Positions 52,511 through 62,256 of a DNA stretch of 64,000 nt are shown here, in pieces. The stretch spans positions 2,604,001 through 2,668,000 of the forward strand of contig CAWCVJ010000001.1 in NCBI GenBank assembly GCA_963799065.1. The letters are read 5' to 3'. A program made the position numbers and the translations under genes. The notes under the pieces are model-generated. The model searched no databases. It was not told the DNA's origin and saw only the letters and a program-made list of their open reading frames with translations. This DNA is from JAJPHW01 sp963799065 (GTDB lineage Bacteria; Acidobacteriota; Terriglobia; Terriglobales; Acidobacteriaceae). Within the stretch, counting starts at the first letter, position 1; every line of letters starts with the position of its first letter.

Positions 52511-53680
52511 CTAGCGTACCGAGAATCTGTACTCCGTCGTCGAGCGGAATTCCTGCCCCGGCTTCAGTTCTGTACTCGGAAAATTCGGCTTATTCGGCGA
52601 GTCGGCGAAATGCTGAGTCTCGAGACATAAAGCGCTGCGGAAATTGTAAGGTTTGCCGCCTTTACCTTTTTCGCTGCCGTCGAGAAAATTCGAAGTATAA
52701 AGCTGAATACCCGGCTGAGTGGTCAACACATCAAGCACCCGTCCACTATGCGGATCGAAGACTTCCGCGGCCAAGCTTAAGTCCGGCTTGGTTCGATCGA
52801 GCACATAGCCGTGGTCGTAACCTTTGCCGAACTTGATTTCGGGATCATCGGCGTTAATGCGTTCGCCGATGGCCGTCGGCTGCGAGAAATCGAGCGGCGT
52901 TCCCTTGGTCGCGCGAATCTCTCCGGTCGGTATCAGAGTCTCGTCGATCGGCGTGAAATGCGAAGCATAGAGCTTAACTACATCCTGCAAAATGTCGCCT
53001 CTGCCTTCGCCGCTGAGGTTGAAGTACGAATGGTTGGTAAGATTCAGAACTGTGTCTTTGTCAGTGGTGGCATGATATTCGATCACGAGCGCGTTGCGGT
53101 CATGCGGCAGAGTGAATGTGACAGTAGCGTGCATCGTTCCAGGAAAGCCCTGATCGCCATCGGGACTGACCAGCGAAAACTCGATGGACTGGCCCTGCTT
53201 GGACGGGAGTTCGCGAGCTTGCCACAGCTTCATGCTGAAACCAACAGTCCCACCGTGCAGGGTATTTTCGCCATTATTTTTGGGCAAAGTATAGGTCTTG
53301 CCGTCGAGAACGAATTGTCCGTGACCGATGCGATTGGCATAACGCCCAACCGTCGCGCCGATATACGCTTTGCCCGAAACATAGCCGTCGACGCTGTCAT
53401 AACCCAGGGCGACGTCGTCGATCTTGCCTTCGCGCCCGGGAACTTTGATAGCCACCACCGTCGCGCCGTAGTTCGTGATTTCCACCGTCATGCCATGAGA
53501 GTTGGTGAGGGTGTATAGATCGACGGGTTGACCATCCGCGAGCTTGCCGAAGGACGTTTTCTGTATCATCGTAGGTTCCACCTTGGATTTGGCTTGCGAT
53601 TCGACAAGTACACCAGAAATGAACGCCAGCAAGAGCGCGAACCTCACTATGTTGGATTGAGATAATAATCGCAGGGTCAT
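52511..53680 (-). CDS. galM: Exported aldose 1-epimerase
   Basis: The 389-residue protein has a signal peptide (IVRFALLLAFISGVLVES), so it acts in the periplasm, unlike E. coli GalM. It shows the family residues NTLHGG, NLTNHSYFNL (catalytic His) and CLETQHFADSPN (catalytic Glu). It interconverts alpha- and beta-anomers of sugars such as galactose or glucose. GAGGAG precedes the start on the minus strand. Confidence 0.94.
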   Translation of the reverse strand: MTLRLLSQSNIVRFALLLAFISGVLVESQAKSKVEPTMIQKTSFGKLADGQPVDLYTLTNSHGMTVEITNYGATVVAIKVPGREGKIDDVALGYDSVDGYVSGKAYIGATVGRYANRIGHGQFVLDGKTYTLPKNNGENTLHGGTVGFSMKLWQARELPSKQGQSIEFSLVSPDGDQGFPGTMHATVTFTLPHDRNALVIEYHATTDKDTVLNLTNHSYFNLSGEGRGDILQDVVKLYASHFTPIDETLIPTGEIRATKGTPLDFSQPTAIGERINADDPEIKFGKGYDHGYVLDRTKPDLSLAAEVFDPHSGRVLDVLTTQPGIQLYTSNFLDGSEKGKGGKPYNFRSALCLETQHFADSPNKPNFPSTELKPGQEFRSTTEYRFSVR

Positions 53681-53758
53681 GAAATCTCCTCACTCGGGGA
53701 CGCTGAAGAAGCATAACTGAAATCGCGACTGGCGGGTAGAGCAGAGCACATTCGACGT

Positions 53759-54358
53759 ATGAAAATTGACAACGATAACAATGTAACAAAGGCGGCCCGC
53801 CTGCGTATCGCCGTCGATATGGACGAGGTCATCGCAGACGCCTTCGGCCGACATATCAGTCTATACAATCGGGCAACCGGCGAGAATATTTCGCTCGACG
53901 ATATCCGCGAGAAAGGCCTGCGCGGGGCAATCCCGGCGGAGCGCAGAGCGATGTTTTCGCAAATCCCCCACCAAGACGGATTTTTCGCCGATCTCGATGT
54001 GATGGCGGATAGCCAGCGCGTATTGCGGCTGCTGTCGGAGGACTATGACCTATACATCACCAGCGCCGCGATGGAAGTGCCGTCTTCGTTCGACGCAAAA
54101 TTTAAGTGGTTGCAGCAGCACTTCCCTTTCATTCCCACCAGCCGGATTGTCTTCTGCGGAGATAAGGGCATTATCAATGCGGACTTCCTCGTCGATGACC
54201 GGTCGCGTCACTTCGCCAGCTTTCGGGGGCAGGGCATCCTCTTTACGGCTCCGCATAATGTGCGCGAAGAGGTGCGCTTGCGCGCCAATAACTGGGAAGA
54301 AGTCATGGCGATTGTGCAGCGGGAATCGAAGGCTTTACCCTCCAGCGGCAAACCCTGA
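53759..54358 (+). CDS. 5'(3')-deoxyribonucleotidase-like HAD phosphatase
   Basis: The 199-residue protein has the HAD nucleophile motif VDMDEVIAD at the N-terminus, a Ser/Thr motif in LYITSAAM, and DFLVDDRSRHF as the late acidic motif. This is the NT5C family, which dephosphorylates deoxynucleoside monophosphates. It begins 79 bp from the divergent epimerase gene. Its 3' end overlaps the convergent aldo/keto reductase by 24 nt. Confidence 0.87.
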   Translation: MKIDNDNNVTKAARLRIAVDMDEVIADAFGRHISLYNRATGENISLDDIREKGLRGAIPAERRAMFSQIPHQDGFFADLDVMADSQRVLRLLSEDYDLYITSAAMEVPSSFDAKFKWLQQHFPFIPTSRIVFCGDKGIINADFLVDDRSRHFASFRGQGILFTAPHNVREEVRLRANNWEEVMAIVQRESKALPSSGKP

Positions 54359-55171
54359 TTCGATTGCCTCAACGGCCGCTGCTGGAAGAGTGAGCGCGAG
54401 ACTTTCCAAATCCTGCTTCATGTGTTCAGAAGCAGACGTTCCAGTGAGAGGCAGTATCCCGACGGCGCGAGCGAAACTGAAGACGACCTGAGCCGGAGTC
54501 GCGTTCATCGACTCCGCGAGCTCGGCAATCGCGGGATGTTGCACTACATCAAGATTCGCCGTAAGCAAAGAAAATCCCTGATAAATAATGTTTCGCTGTT
54601 TGCAGTAATTGCGAACCTCGCGATCCCATGCCAACCGCGCGAAGCAACGATTCTGCACAAACGCCGGCATTTCGCTCCCCGCAGCGGACATTTGTTCAAG
54701 ATTCTGCAAGGACACATTGCTGACGCCCAGCAGACGGGTGCGTCCGGCGTCGCGTTCGTTGATCATCGCGACCCACACTTCGGCGTCGGGATCGTTCCAT
54801 CCGCTTCGAGACGACGGTCCGTGAAGCACATAACTATCGACGTAATCGGTGTCAAGATGTTCGAGCGAGCTCGCCATCGATTGCGCGACCTGCATCGATA
54901 AGGAAGCGGAGGGATCGTACGGCAGACGGTGATCCTGCCCCTGCCGATAGGTGAACTTGGTTTGGAGGAAGAGATCGGTGCGTGTGACAATTCCTTCGCG
55001 ATACGCGGAGGCGAGGCCTTGACCGACTCCCGCTTCAAAGTAATGGCGGCGTTGGTTGGCGGTGTCGACGGCTCGAAATCCCGCGCGGAGGGCCAGTTGC
55101 ACGAGGTTGGCGGTTCGCTCCTCTTTCCACGCCGTGCCATAGAGGAAGCTGGGTTGTGGCGGGATAGGCAT
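54335..55171 (-). CDS. Aldo/keto reductase
   Basis: The 278-residue TIM-barrel oxidoreductase has the tetrad visible as Asp in VDTANQ, Tyr in HYFEAGVG, Lys in LQTKFTY and His in YVLHGPSS. It reduces carbonyl substrates with NADPH; the substrate is unknown. Its start is 14 bp from the divergent reductase gene, so their promoters must overlap or lie inside the coding regions. Confidence 0.9.
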   Translation of the reverse strand: MPIPPQPSFLYGTAWKEERTANLVQLALRAGFRAVDTANQRRHYFEAGVGQGLASAYREGIVTRTDLFLQTKFTYRQGQDHRLPYDPSASLSMQVAQSMASSLEHLDTDYVDSYVLHGPSSRSGWNDPDAEVWVAMINERDAGRTRLLGVSNVSLQNLEQMSAAGSEMPAFVQNRCFARLAWDREVRNYCKQRNIIYQGFSLLTANLDVVQHPAIAELAESMNATPAQVVFSFARAVGILPLTGTSASEHMKQDLESLALTLPAAAVEAIESGFAAGG

Positions 55172-55185
55172 GTTTTAATTCTCCC

Positions 55186-55980
55186 ATGAGCAGGGCGAAC
55201 ACGCCCGACGGGGAAATGCCTGAGCAATCGGACGCAATGCTTTATCCTTATAAAGAGATGGCTCAGTTCAAGAGTTATGAGGCGCGGCTGCTGAGTTCGG
55301 TCGCGCTCTCCGATTTCACTAAGCATTTGGAGTTCGAGATCGGCGGCTTGCCACGGTTCGGATTCGTCGCGGGCCAATGGCTGTCCTTCAAGCACGTTCG
55401 TCCGGATGGAGAAGAGATCACGCGAGCATATTCGGTCGCGTCTGCGCCAGGCGATACGAATCGATTTTCACTCTGCCTGAATCGCGTCCAGGATGGCTTC
55501 ATGTCGAATTACTTGTGCGACATGACCGAGGGTGACGCCATCACTTGCCAGGGGCCGTTCGGCGATTTCATCTTGCGGCCGCCGTTGCGGGATACGATTT
55601 TTATCGCAACTGGTACAGGCATCGCACCGTTTCGCTCGATGCTGCGCTGGCTGCTGGCGGATGAATCGCGCCATGAGGGAAAACAGCTTTCGCTAGTATT
55701 TGGAAGCCGCACCGAAGCGGATATTTATTTTCACGCCGAGTTCTTGCAGTTGGCGCAAGAGCACTCCAGCTTTCATTACCTGCCGACGCTGAGCCGTGGA
55801 GGCGCTGAGTGGCAAGGCCTGCGGGGATACGTCCAGGATCACGTCGCCCACATCGTACGCGACAGAAGCGATATGCACGCTTATATCTGTGGGCTGGACA
55901 GAATGGTGAAAGCGAATCGTGAATTGCTGAAGAGTCTGGGCTGGGATCGCAAGTCGATTGTCTATGAGAAGTACGATTAG
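55186..55980 (+). CDS. Ferredoxin/flavodoxin-NADP reductase family protein
   Basis: The 264-residue FAD enzyme has the FAD motif RAYSVAS, a phosphate-binding GDAITCQGPFGDF, the NADP motif ATGTGIAPFRSML and a C-terminal ICGLDRMV. It moves electrons between NADPH and ferredoxin or flavodoxin. The first ~25 residues are not family-like, and the start might be the ATG at 55237 or 55258. It is followed by the ABM-like gene 12 bp later. Confidence 0.88.
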   Translation: MSRANTPDGEMPEQSDAMLYPYKEMAQFKSYEARLLSSVALSDFTKHLEFEIGGLPRFGFVAGQWLSFKHVRPDGEEITRAYSVASAPGDTNRFSLCLNRVQDGFMSNYLCDMTEGDAITCQGPFGDFILRPPLRDTIFIATGTGIAPFRSMLRWLLADESRHEGKQLSLVFGSRTEADIYFHAEFLQLAQEHSSFHYLPTLSRGGAEWQGLRGYVQDHVAHIVRDRSDMHAYICGLDRMVKANRELLKSLGWDRKSIVYEKYD

Positions 55981-55992
55981 CTGGGAGGTTTT

Positions 55993-56298
55993 ATGATTGC
56001 GCGGCACTGGCGCGGTTGGACCTCCGTCCAAGACGCAACCGCTTACGAAAATCTTTTAAAACTTAAGGTACTTCCGGAGTTGAAAGAGATCGATGGGTAC
56101 CGAGGCGGCTATGTACTTCGTATGGATGGGTCGGAGGAAGTCGAATTCGTGGTGGTCAATTTATTTGAGTCGTTGGAATCCGTAAAGCGATTCGCCGGAC
56201 CGGATTACAAAACGCCGGTGTTCGAGCCCGAAGCGAAGAGGCTCTTATGCCGGATCGAGCCGGTGGCGAATCATTACGAAGTCCGTGCAGTGCAGTAG
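55993..56298 (+). CDS. ABM-like dimeric alpha/beta-barrel protein
   Basis: The 101-residue ferredoxin-like-fold protein (ELKEIDGYRGGYVLRMDG; EFVVVNLFESLESVKRFAG) is of the antibiotic-biosynthesis-monooxygenase type. GGGAGG stands before the ATG. It is probably co-transcribed with the upstream reductase. The role is unknown. Confidence 0.75.
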   Translation: MIARHWRGWTSVQDATAYENLLKLKVLPELKEIDGYRGGYVLRMDGSEEVEFVVVNLFESLESVKRFAGPDYKTPVFEPEAKRLLCRIEPVANHYEVRAVQ

Positions 56299-56327
56299 CT
56301 TCGCTGCGAAACCGAATCTCGCAGGAG

Positions 56328-57116
56328 CTATTTTGCCGGCTGAGTCATCCCCAACTCACGCATCACCATCTGCAGATCCTTCCACGCTTCCGCTTTCTGT
56401 CGGGGATCGCGCAACAGAAACGCGGGATGATACGTCACCGCAAGCTTGGTTCCGCGAAAGTCATACCAGCGACCGCGCAGTTCTGACATGGGAGCATTGA
56501 TCGCCAGCAATGTTTTTGCCGCGACGGCGCCAAGAGCCACGATCGCCTTCGGCTTGATCACCGCAATCTGACGCATCAGAAATGGCGAGCAGGTTTCGCA
56601 CTCATCGCGCTCCGGGGCCCGATTCGCTGGCGGACGGCACTTGATGATGTTCGCGATGTAGACTTGCTCGCGGCTTAGGCCCATCGCTTTGATCATGTTA
56701 GTTAACAGTTGGCCAGACCGTCCCACGAACGGCTCGCCTTGTTCATCTTCGTCCGCACCGGGCGCTTCGCCGACGAACAGGAGGTCGGCATCGGGATCGC
56801 CCACGCCGAAGACGATCTGCTTGCGTCCTAGCTTGGAAAGCTTGCATCGAGTGCAGTCGCCGATATCCTCGCGAATGGCGCGTAGGGCCTGTGCGGGGTC
56901 GGCGATGGCTTGTTCCGGCGCCGCCGCTGGCGAGTTTTCCAGAAGAATGGGAAGCGCGGGGGATTTTCTGGGAGTCATTTCTTCCTCTAGCTCTGGAGCG
57001 GTGATCGTAATGCCCGACGTATCGCGGCGATAGAAATCATAGATGCCGAGTTCGTGATAAAACTGGACGCGACCGCGCAATTCGTGCTTCGTTTCCGGGG
57101 AGAGATTTGTGGACAT
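56328..57116 (-). CDS. Family-4 (iron-sulfur) uracil-DNA glycosylase
   Basis: The 262-residue enzyme shows GEAPGADEDEQGEPFVG, KCRPPANRAPERDE and late TYHPAFLLRDP motifs. Cluster ligands are likely Cys88, Cys91, Cys160 and Cys176. It removes uracil from DNA in base-excision repair. The N-terminal 80 residues form an extension of unclear function, common in this phylum. Confidence 0.93.
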   Translation of the reverse strand: MSTNLSPETKHELRGRVQFYHELGIYDFYRRDTSGITITAPELEEEMTPRKSPALPILLENSPAAAPEQAIADPAQALRAIREDIGDCTRCKLSKLGRKQIVFGVGDPDADLLFVGEAPGADEDEQGEPFVGRSGQLLTNMIKAMGLSREQVYIANIIKCRPPANRAPERDECETCSPFLMRQIAVIKPKAIVALGAVAAKTLLAINAPMSELRGRWYDFRGTKLAVTYHPAFLLRDPRQKAEAWKDLQMVMRELGMTQPAK

Positions 57117-57212
57117 TTTGCGGTCGCTTGATTGTAAACGACGGACTGTTGGTCGAGGTGCTAAACCTTCAACACATAGAACACTGAGGTGGCACAGAGG
57201 TAAGTCTGAGGT

Positions 57213-58427
57213 CTATGTCGTTTTCACAACGGGCGTAGACTTACGAAGTCTGCTGACTTCGTCGAGAATGCGCTGGGCCACTTCCCATTTCGTCGTTTCG
57301 GGGACTTCGATGACTTCGTCGTGGGTGATGATGGTGACCGCATTGCGATCCGAATCGAAGCCGACGCCTTCTCGGGAGACGTCATTGACCACGATGGCGT
57401 CCAGCGACTTCGTGGCTAGCTTTTTGCGTGCGTTCTCGAGAACATTTTCAGTTTCGGCGGCGAATCCGATGACGAGTTGCGAAGTCTTCGCACGGGAAAC
57501 TTCTGCCAGGATGTCCGAAGTAGTTTCAAGATCGAGCGATACTCCGCCTGAACGTTTTATCTTTTGTCCAGCAGCGGTACGAGGGCGATAGTCGGAGACG
57601 GCGGCGGTCTTAATGACGATGGTCGATTCCGGCAGCAGACGCAGAACGGCGGAACGCATCTCGTCCGCAGACTCGACGCGTGTCAGTTCGGCGGCTCCCG
57701 GCGGCGTGACGGCAGTCGGCCCACTGACCAAGATTACGCGAGCGCCTCGACGCAGCGCAGCTTCGGCAAGCGCGTAGCCCATTTTCCCGCTGGAGCGATT
57801 CGTGAGATAGCGCACGGGATCGATCTTCTCCCGGGTAGGCCCGGCCGTGATGAGAAAACTTTCTCCGGCTAAATCCTGGGACGCTCCAAGTGCTTTCATG
57901 GCGGCTGCGACGATGGTTTCATTTTCAGCGAGGCGTCCGGAGCCGGTCATGCCACAGGCGAGATATCCGCTGCCGGGCTCGACAATCTTAACGCCACGGC
58001 GGCGCAGAATTTCGATGTTCTCTTGGGTGGCCGGATGATTCCACATGTTGACGTTCATGGCGGGCGCGACCACTACGGGAGCGCTCGTCGCCAGATAGAG
58101 TGTGCTGAGAAAATCGGTGGCCGAACCGCGCGCAAAACTGGCAATCGTATTCGCAGTAGCCGGCACGACGAGCAGCGCGTCGATGGATTGCGCTACCGCG
58201 ATGTGCTCGACTGCGGAATCTAGGTTCGGCGATTCATCTCCGGCGGAGAAAAGATCGGTGATGACTCTCTCTCCGGTAAGCGCAGCAAACGTGAGCGGGC
58301 GGATGAATTCCTGGGCGGCGCGAGTCATGATGACCTGCACACGTATGCCGCGATCCTGCAACAGGCGTACGATCTCCGCCGCTTTGTAAGCGGCGATACC
58401 GCCGCTAACCCCGAGGGCAACTTTCAT
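57213..58427 (-). CDS. coaBC: Phosphopantothenoylcysteine decarboxylase / phosphopantothenate-cysteine ligase
   Basis: The 404-residue bifunctional enzyme of CoA synthesis. The CoaC part shows GVSGGIAAYK, the active-site His in VEHIAVAQ, PAMNVNMW and CGMTGSGRLAE. The CoaB part follows with ITAGPTREKIDPVR and the lysine-containing KIKRSGG. It lies 13 bp after rpoZ in the conserved gmk-rpoZ-coaBC order. Confidence 0.96.
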   Translation of the reverse strand: MKVALGVSGGIAAYKAAEIVRLLQDRGIRVQVIMTRAAQEFIRPLTFAALTGERVITDLFSAGDESPNLDSAVEHIAVAQSIDALLVVPATANTIASFARGSATDFLSTLYLATSAPVVVAPAMNVNMWNHPATQENIEILRRRGVKIVEPGSGYLACGMTGSGRLAENETIVAAAMKALGASQDLAGESFLITAGPTREKIDPVRYLTNRSSGKMGYALAEAALRRGARVILVSGPTAVTPPGAAELTRVESADEMRSAVLRLLPESTIVIKTAAVSDYRPRTAAGQKIKRSGGVSLDLETTSDILAEVSRAKTSQLVIGFAAETENVLENARKKLATKSLDAIVVNDVSREGVGFDSDRNAVTIITHDEVIEVPETTKWEVAQRILDEVSRLRKSTPVVKTT

Positions 58428-58440
58428 GTGCGTGAAGTGA

Positions 58441-58674
58441 TCAGTCCAAACTGATCGGCGATTCGAGCGTAGCCAAGTGCGCCGCCGCTTCCGCCTTCAG
58501 ATCGGGAATCACCCACTTCACTTTCCCCGCATGAATTTCATCCTGCGCGATGCGGCAGGGTTTGCGGGAACCGGTGTCGATGGAAGGAGCCGCGCCGTTT
58601 TGTAACTGCCTTGCGCGCCGCGCCGCCACCAGAATGTAACGATAGTTGCTGTCGAAACCTTCTACCAACCTCAT
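58441..58674 (-). CDS. rpoZ: RNA polymerase omega subunit
   Basis: The 77-residue protein has the omega pattern NYRYILVAARRARQLQNG and the later RIAQDEI. The ATG at 58674 has AGGGGAG upstream and sits 17 bp after gmk, a nearly universal neighbour. The longer frame upstream lies within gmk and is discarded. Confidence 0.9.
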   Translation of the reverse strand: MRLVEGFDSNYRYILVAARRARQLQNGAAPSIDTGSRKPCRIAQDEIHAGKVKWVIPDLKAEAAAHLATLESPISLD

Positions 58675-58691
58675 GAGGATCTCCCCTAAAA

Positions 58692-59384
58692 CTAGCGTCC
58701 TCCGGAAGCCGCTGCGGGCGCGAACGAGGCCAGAATCGGTTGCAAGCGCTGCCGCACATTCTTTAAGCGGCAACCCTCGGCTCTGGCTTTCATTGCCTCC
58801 GCCTCAGCGGTCAGTTTCGTCCCCGTACGCTGCAGCCTTTCCGCGAGCAAGATTGACTCCAGCACAACAATGGACTCTTCCAGGCGGTCGTTGACTAAAA
58901 TATAGTCGTAGTTTCCATAATTCTCAATCTCACGAGTGGCCGTGGCCAACCGTGTCTGAATCACTTCTTCCGTGTCGAGGCTTCTTGTGCGTAACCGCGA
59001 CTCCAGCACCTCTCGATTCGGCGGCAGGATAAAGATGCTGACCGCCTGGGGAAGGTTGTGTTTGATCTGCTCCGCGCCTTGCACATCGATGTCGAGCAGA
59101 AGATCGTCCCCGCGTTCGTTCGCTTCGCGCAAGAAACGACGAGCCGTGCCGTAGTAATTGCCGAAGACTTCGGCGTGCTCGAGAAATTCATCGCGCAGCA
59201 ACATTTCCTCAAACTCTTCGCGGGAAACGAAAAAGTATTCAATGCTATTGCGCTCGAGTCCGCGCGGCTTGCGCGTCGTGTAAGAGACGGAGAACTCCAG
59301 ATTAGGGACGATCTGGCGGACACGGTTCACCAGCGTCGATTTGCCCGATCCTGATGGCGCTGAAATGATGAAGACGGTCGTCAT
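58692..59384 (-). CDS. gmk: Guanylate kinase
   Basis: The 230-residue enzyme has P-loop SAPSGSGKST, the GMP-binding SYTTRKPRGLE and YYGTARRFL, the LLDIDVQGAEQ motif and a lid region. It phosphorylates GMP to GDP. It overlaps yicC by 4 nt. The tail of about 25 residues is longer than usual. Confidence 0.96.
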   Translation of the reverse strand: MTTVFIISAPSGSGKSTLVNRVRQIVPNLEFSVSYTTRKPRGLERNSIEYFFVSREEFEEMLLRDEFLEHAEVFGNYYGTARRFLREANERGDDLLLDIDVQGAEQIKHNLPQAVSIFILPPNREVLESRLRTRSLDTEEVIQTRLATATREIENYGNYDYILVNDRLEESIVVLESILLAERLQRTGTKLTAEAEAMKARAEGCRLKNVRQRLQPILASFAPAAASGGR

Positions 59385-60304
59385 TCGACGTTTTGCACCT
59401 GTTCCCGAGCTTTCTCGATAATGGCTTTCAGAGCAAGACCCTGCGTCGTAATTTGTAGCGCGTCGCCAGCGAGGCCGGAAGTTTTCGAAAGCAAGGTGTT
59501 GGCCTCACGTCCCATTTCTTGCAATAGGAAATCGAGCTTCTTCCCCGCCTCGCCGCTTTGATCGAGTAATCCGAGGAAGTGAGTCACGTGATTTTCGAGG
59601 CGGACAATCTCTTCCTGAATGTCGCTGCGATCGGCCAGCAGCGCGGCTTCCTGTAGGATGCGCTCCGGAGGAAGCGAGCCGCCCAAGAGTTCGTCCATGC
59701 GAGCCCGCAGCTTGTCTGCATAAATCCTCTGCACGCCGTTGCCGAGTTTGCGAACGCACGCGACCGCACTCTGAATTTCCGACATGAGCTGGCGCAGTTC
59801 GCGATCGATGCCCCGGCCCTCTTCTTCACGCATCTGATTCAATGCGGAAAGCGCAGCCTCGGCAGCCGCGAGCAGCGCAGCGTCAAAAGTTCCGTTGCCG
59901 CTCAAGGGTGCAGATTCGAGCGCTCCCGGCAAGCGCAGAATGACATTCAAGTCAGGTTCCGATAAGAGACTGAATTCGGCGGCGGCGGCGCGAAAAGCTT
60001 GAATGTAAGACGCGGCCAGGTCGCGGTTCCAGGACAATCCCGCCGCACCGGAACGTTCGACAGTTAGGGTTACATCGAGATGTCCGCGCACCATTTTTTC
60101 TTTGAAGAAGCGCCGCAATTTCATCTCGAGCGCATCGGTATCGTTGGGCAAGCGAAAATGAATGTCGAGGAAGCGATGATTGACCGACTTAAGTGAAAGC
60201 GTGAACTCGGTGGGAGGCTTCTCGGAAAGCGCGCCGGGATGGCCATCCGGAGCGGCAAGCTGCCCCTTCACCTGCGCGAATCCCGTCATGGATCTGATGG
60301 CCAT
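59381..60304 (-). CDS. yicC: YicC-family endoribonuclease
   Basis: The 307-residue protein opens with MTGFAQVKGQL and SVNHRFLDIHFRLP, and ends with the DUF1732 part (EIQEEIVRLENHVTHF; LDFLLQEMGREANTL). The family processes small RNAs and transcripts. It precedes gmk in many genomes. The start is 3 bp after the ABC exporter stop. Confidence 0.94.
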   Translation of the reverse strand: MAIRSMTGFAQVKGQLAAPDGHPGALSEKPPTEFTLSLKSVNHRFLDIHFRLPNDTDALEMKLRRFFKEKMVRGHLDVTLTVERSGAAGLSWNRDLAASYIQAFRAAAAEFSLLSEPDLNVILRLPGALESAPLSGNGTFDAALLAAAEAALSALNQMREEEGRGIDRELRQLMSEIQSAVACVRKLGNGVQRIYADKLRARMDELLGGSLPPERILQEAALLADRSDIQEEIVRLENHVTHFLGLLDQSGEAGKKLDFLLQEMGREANTLLSKTSGLAGDALQITTQGLALKAIIEKAREQVQNVE

Positions 60305-60307
60305 TCG

Positions 60308-62182
60308 CTATTGTCTCATCGCTGCTACGCGGAGATTGGCCTCGTCAACTCCTGAAAACTGAAGCTCATAGAGGCGCTTGTAAGTGCCGAGCCGGTTCAT
60401 CAAAGCTTCGTGGGTCCCGATGTCGGCGATGGTGCCGTTTTCCAGCACCACGATGCGATCAGCGCGGCGCACCGTCGATAGCCGATGTGCGATCACAACC
60501 ACGGTGCGTCCGGACATAAGATTTTGCAGCGCCGATTGCACCAGCGATTCCGATTCGCTGTCTAGTGCAGAGGTCGCTTCGTCGAGAATAAGGATGGGCG
60601 CATTTTTCAGCAGGGCACGCGCAATCGCAAGCCGCTGACGCTCGCCGCCCGATAGTCGCACGCCACGTTCGCCGATCACGGTGTCATATCCCGCTGGCAA
60701 CTCCATAATAAAGTCATGCGCCAATGCGGCGCGGGCCGCGGCTTCCACTTGTGACTGCGCGACTGCGGGTTGGCCGTAGGCGATGTTGTTGCGCAGAGTG
60801 TCGTTGAAGAGCACTGTCTCTTGCGTCACCACGCCAATCATTTTTCGTAACGATGAGAGACTAGCATCGCGAACATCCGTGCCGTCAATGAGCAAGTTGC
60901 CTGACGTTACGTCGAAAAACCTCGGAATCAGTGATACCAAAGTGCTCTTGCCCGCTCCACTCGATCCCACGACGGCGAGTACCTCGCCCGCAGCGACCTG
61001 GAGATTAATGTCGCGCAAAATCTCGCGAGGCGAGCTTTCATCGCCCGAATCCGTCGAGCGTCCATACGAGAAACTCACTCCATCAAACAGAATTTCGCGC
61101 GCGAACGGCGCGAGAACTTTCGCCCCGCGCTTCTCCGGGACTTCGTCGGCGCCATCCATGAATTTGAAAAGCTGGGACGACGCGCCTAAGGCTTCCTGAA
61201 AATTGTTATAAAAGAGGGCAAACTTTCGCACCGGATTATAGAGGCTAAATACCGATGCAATGAAGGCTCCGAAGACGCCCAGCGTCATGACGCCGTGTGC
61301 GACCTGATTGCGTCCCAGGAGAAGTAATAGCGCGACGCCGATGACACCGAAGATATCCATCAGCGGAGAGCTGATGGACGACGCTGCTACGGATCGCATG
61401 TTGGCGCGAAACAGTCGCCGGGCGGCCTGCCGGAAGCGGCTGATCTCCCAGGTTTCCATGCTAAACGCCTTCACGATGCGGTTCCCGGTGATCGTTTCCT
61501 GCAAGATGTTTTGGATGTCGGCGAGCTTGTCCTGCCCGGTGCGCGTAGTCAGCCTCACCCGCCTTCCGATTTTTCTTGCAGAAAAAACAATGAATGGGAC
61601 GAACAGTAGCAGTACCCACGACAAATTGCGTCCGAGGAACACAACTGCGACGGCCGTAAATATGAAGGTAAACACTTGCTGTAGAAATTCCGCCAGCACC
61701 TTCGACATGGCATATTGAATACGTTCGACATCGTTAACAATGGTGGAAACCAGCGTTCCCGTCGTATTGTTCTGAAAGAACGCCGCGCTGCGCCGAAGTA
61801 TCGATTCATAAAGCCGGTTGCGCAAGTCGGTAATCATGCCGTACCCAGCGAAGTTCACGAGGTAGGTTCCGGAATAATCGCAGATCCCTTTGACGATCGT
61901 CGATGCCACCAGCGCGAACGCAACGATAGACCAGGCGTTGCGGAGATGACCCGGCACGAAGTCCTGCAAATAAACGATGTGGCCGGAAATGGGAACGGTG
62001 AAGAGCTGAATATTTTCCGAGCCGGAAGACGGATTCAACACGCGATCAAGCACGGGCCGCAGCAAAATCCAGCGAAACGCCTCGAGGCACCCGACCCCAG
62101 CCATTAGAAGGATGGACGCAAGCAGCTGCCACCAATACGGGATCACATAGCGCAGGAGGCGAGTTAATTGACGCATGTCCAA
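60308..62182 (-). CDS. MsbA-like ABC exporter (TMD-NBD half-transporter)
   Basis: The 624-residue protein has six membrane helices in residues about 15-320, then an NBD with Walker A VVGSSGAGKST, signature LSGGERQRLAIARALL, Walker B ILILDEATSALDSE and H-loop IAHRLSTV. It is likely a lipid A or lipid flippase, but a drug exporter is possible. Both halves are needed as a homodimer. It is 74 bp downstream of rapZ on the same strand. Confidence 0.93.
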   Translation of the reverse strand: MDMRQLTRLLRYVIPYWWQLLASILLMAGVGCLEAFRWILLRPVLDRVLNPSSGSENIQLFTVPISGHIVYLQDFVPGHLRNAWSIVAFALVASTIVKGICDYSGTYLVNFAGYGMITDLRNRLYESILRRSAAFFQNNTTGTLVSTIVNDVERIQYAMSKVLAEFLQQVFTFIFTAVAVVFLGRNLSWVLLLFVPFIVFSARKIGRRVRLTTRTGQDKLADIQNILQETITGNRIVKAFSMETWEISRFRQAARRLFRANMRSVAASSISSPLMDIFGVIGVALLLLLGRNQVAHGVMTLGVFGAFIASVFSLYNPVRKFALFYNNFQEALGASSQLFKFMDGADEVPEKRGAKVLAPFAREILFDGVSFSYGRSTDSGDESSPREILRDINLQVAAGEVLAVVGSSGAGKSTLVSLIPRFFDVTSGNLLIDGTDVRDASLSSLRKMIGVVTQETVLFNDTLRNNIAYGQPAVAQSQVEAAARAALAHDFIMELPAGYDTVIGERGVRLSGGERQRLAIARALLKNAPILILDEATSALDSESESLVQSALQNLMSGRTVVVIAHRLSTVRRADRIVVLENGTIADIGTHEALMNRLGTYKRLYELQFSGVDEANLRVAAMRQ

Positions 62183-62256
62183 CCCAGGCGGCGCGGCGCG
62201 CGATTTGAAGTCGGCATCAGATGCAAATCCTAGTCTACTTCAGCGTCGGCGCTCGG

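Noticed and set aside
58675..58773. N-terminal extension of rpoZ
   Set aside because: It overlaps the end of gmk and has no omega-like residues. AGGGGAG precedes ATG 58674.
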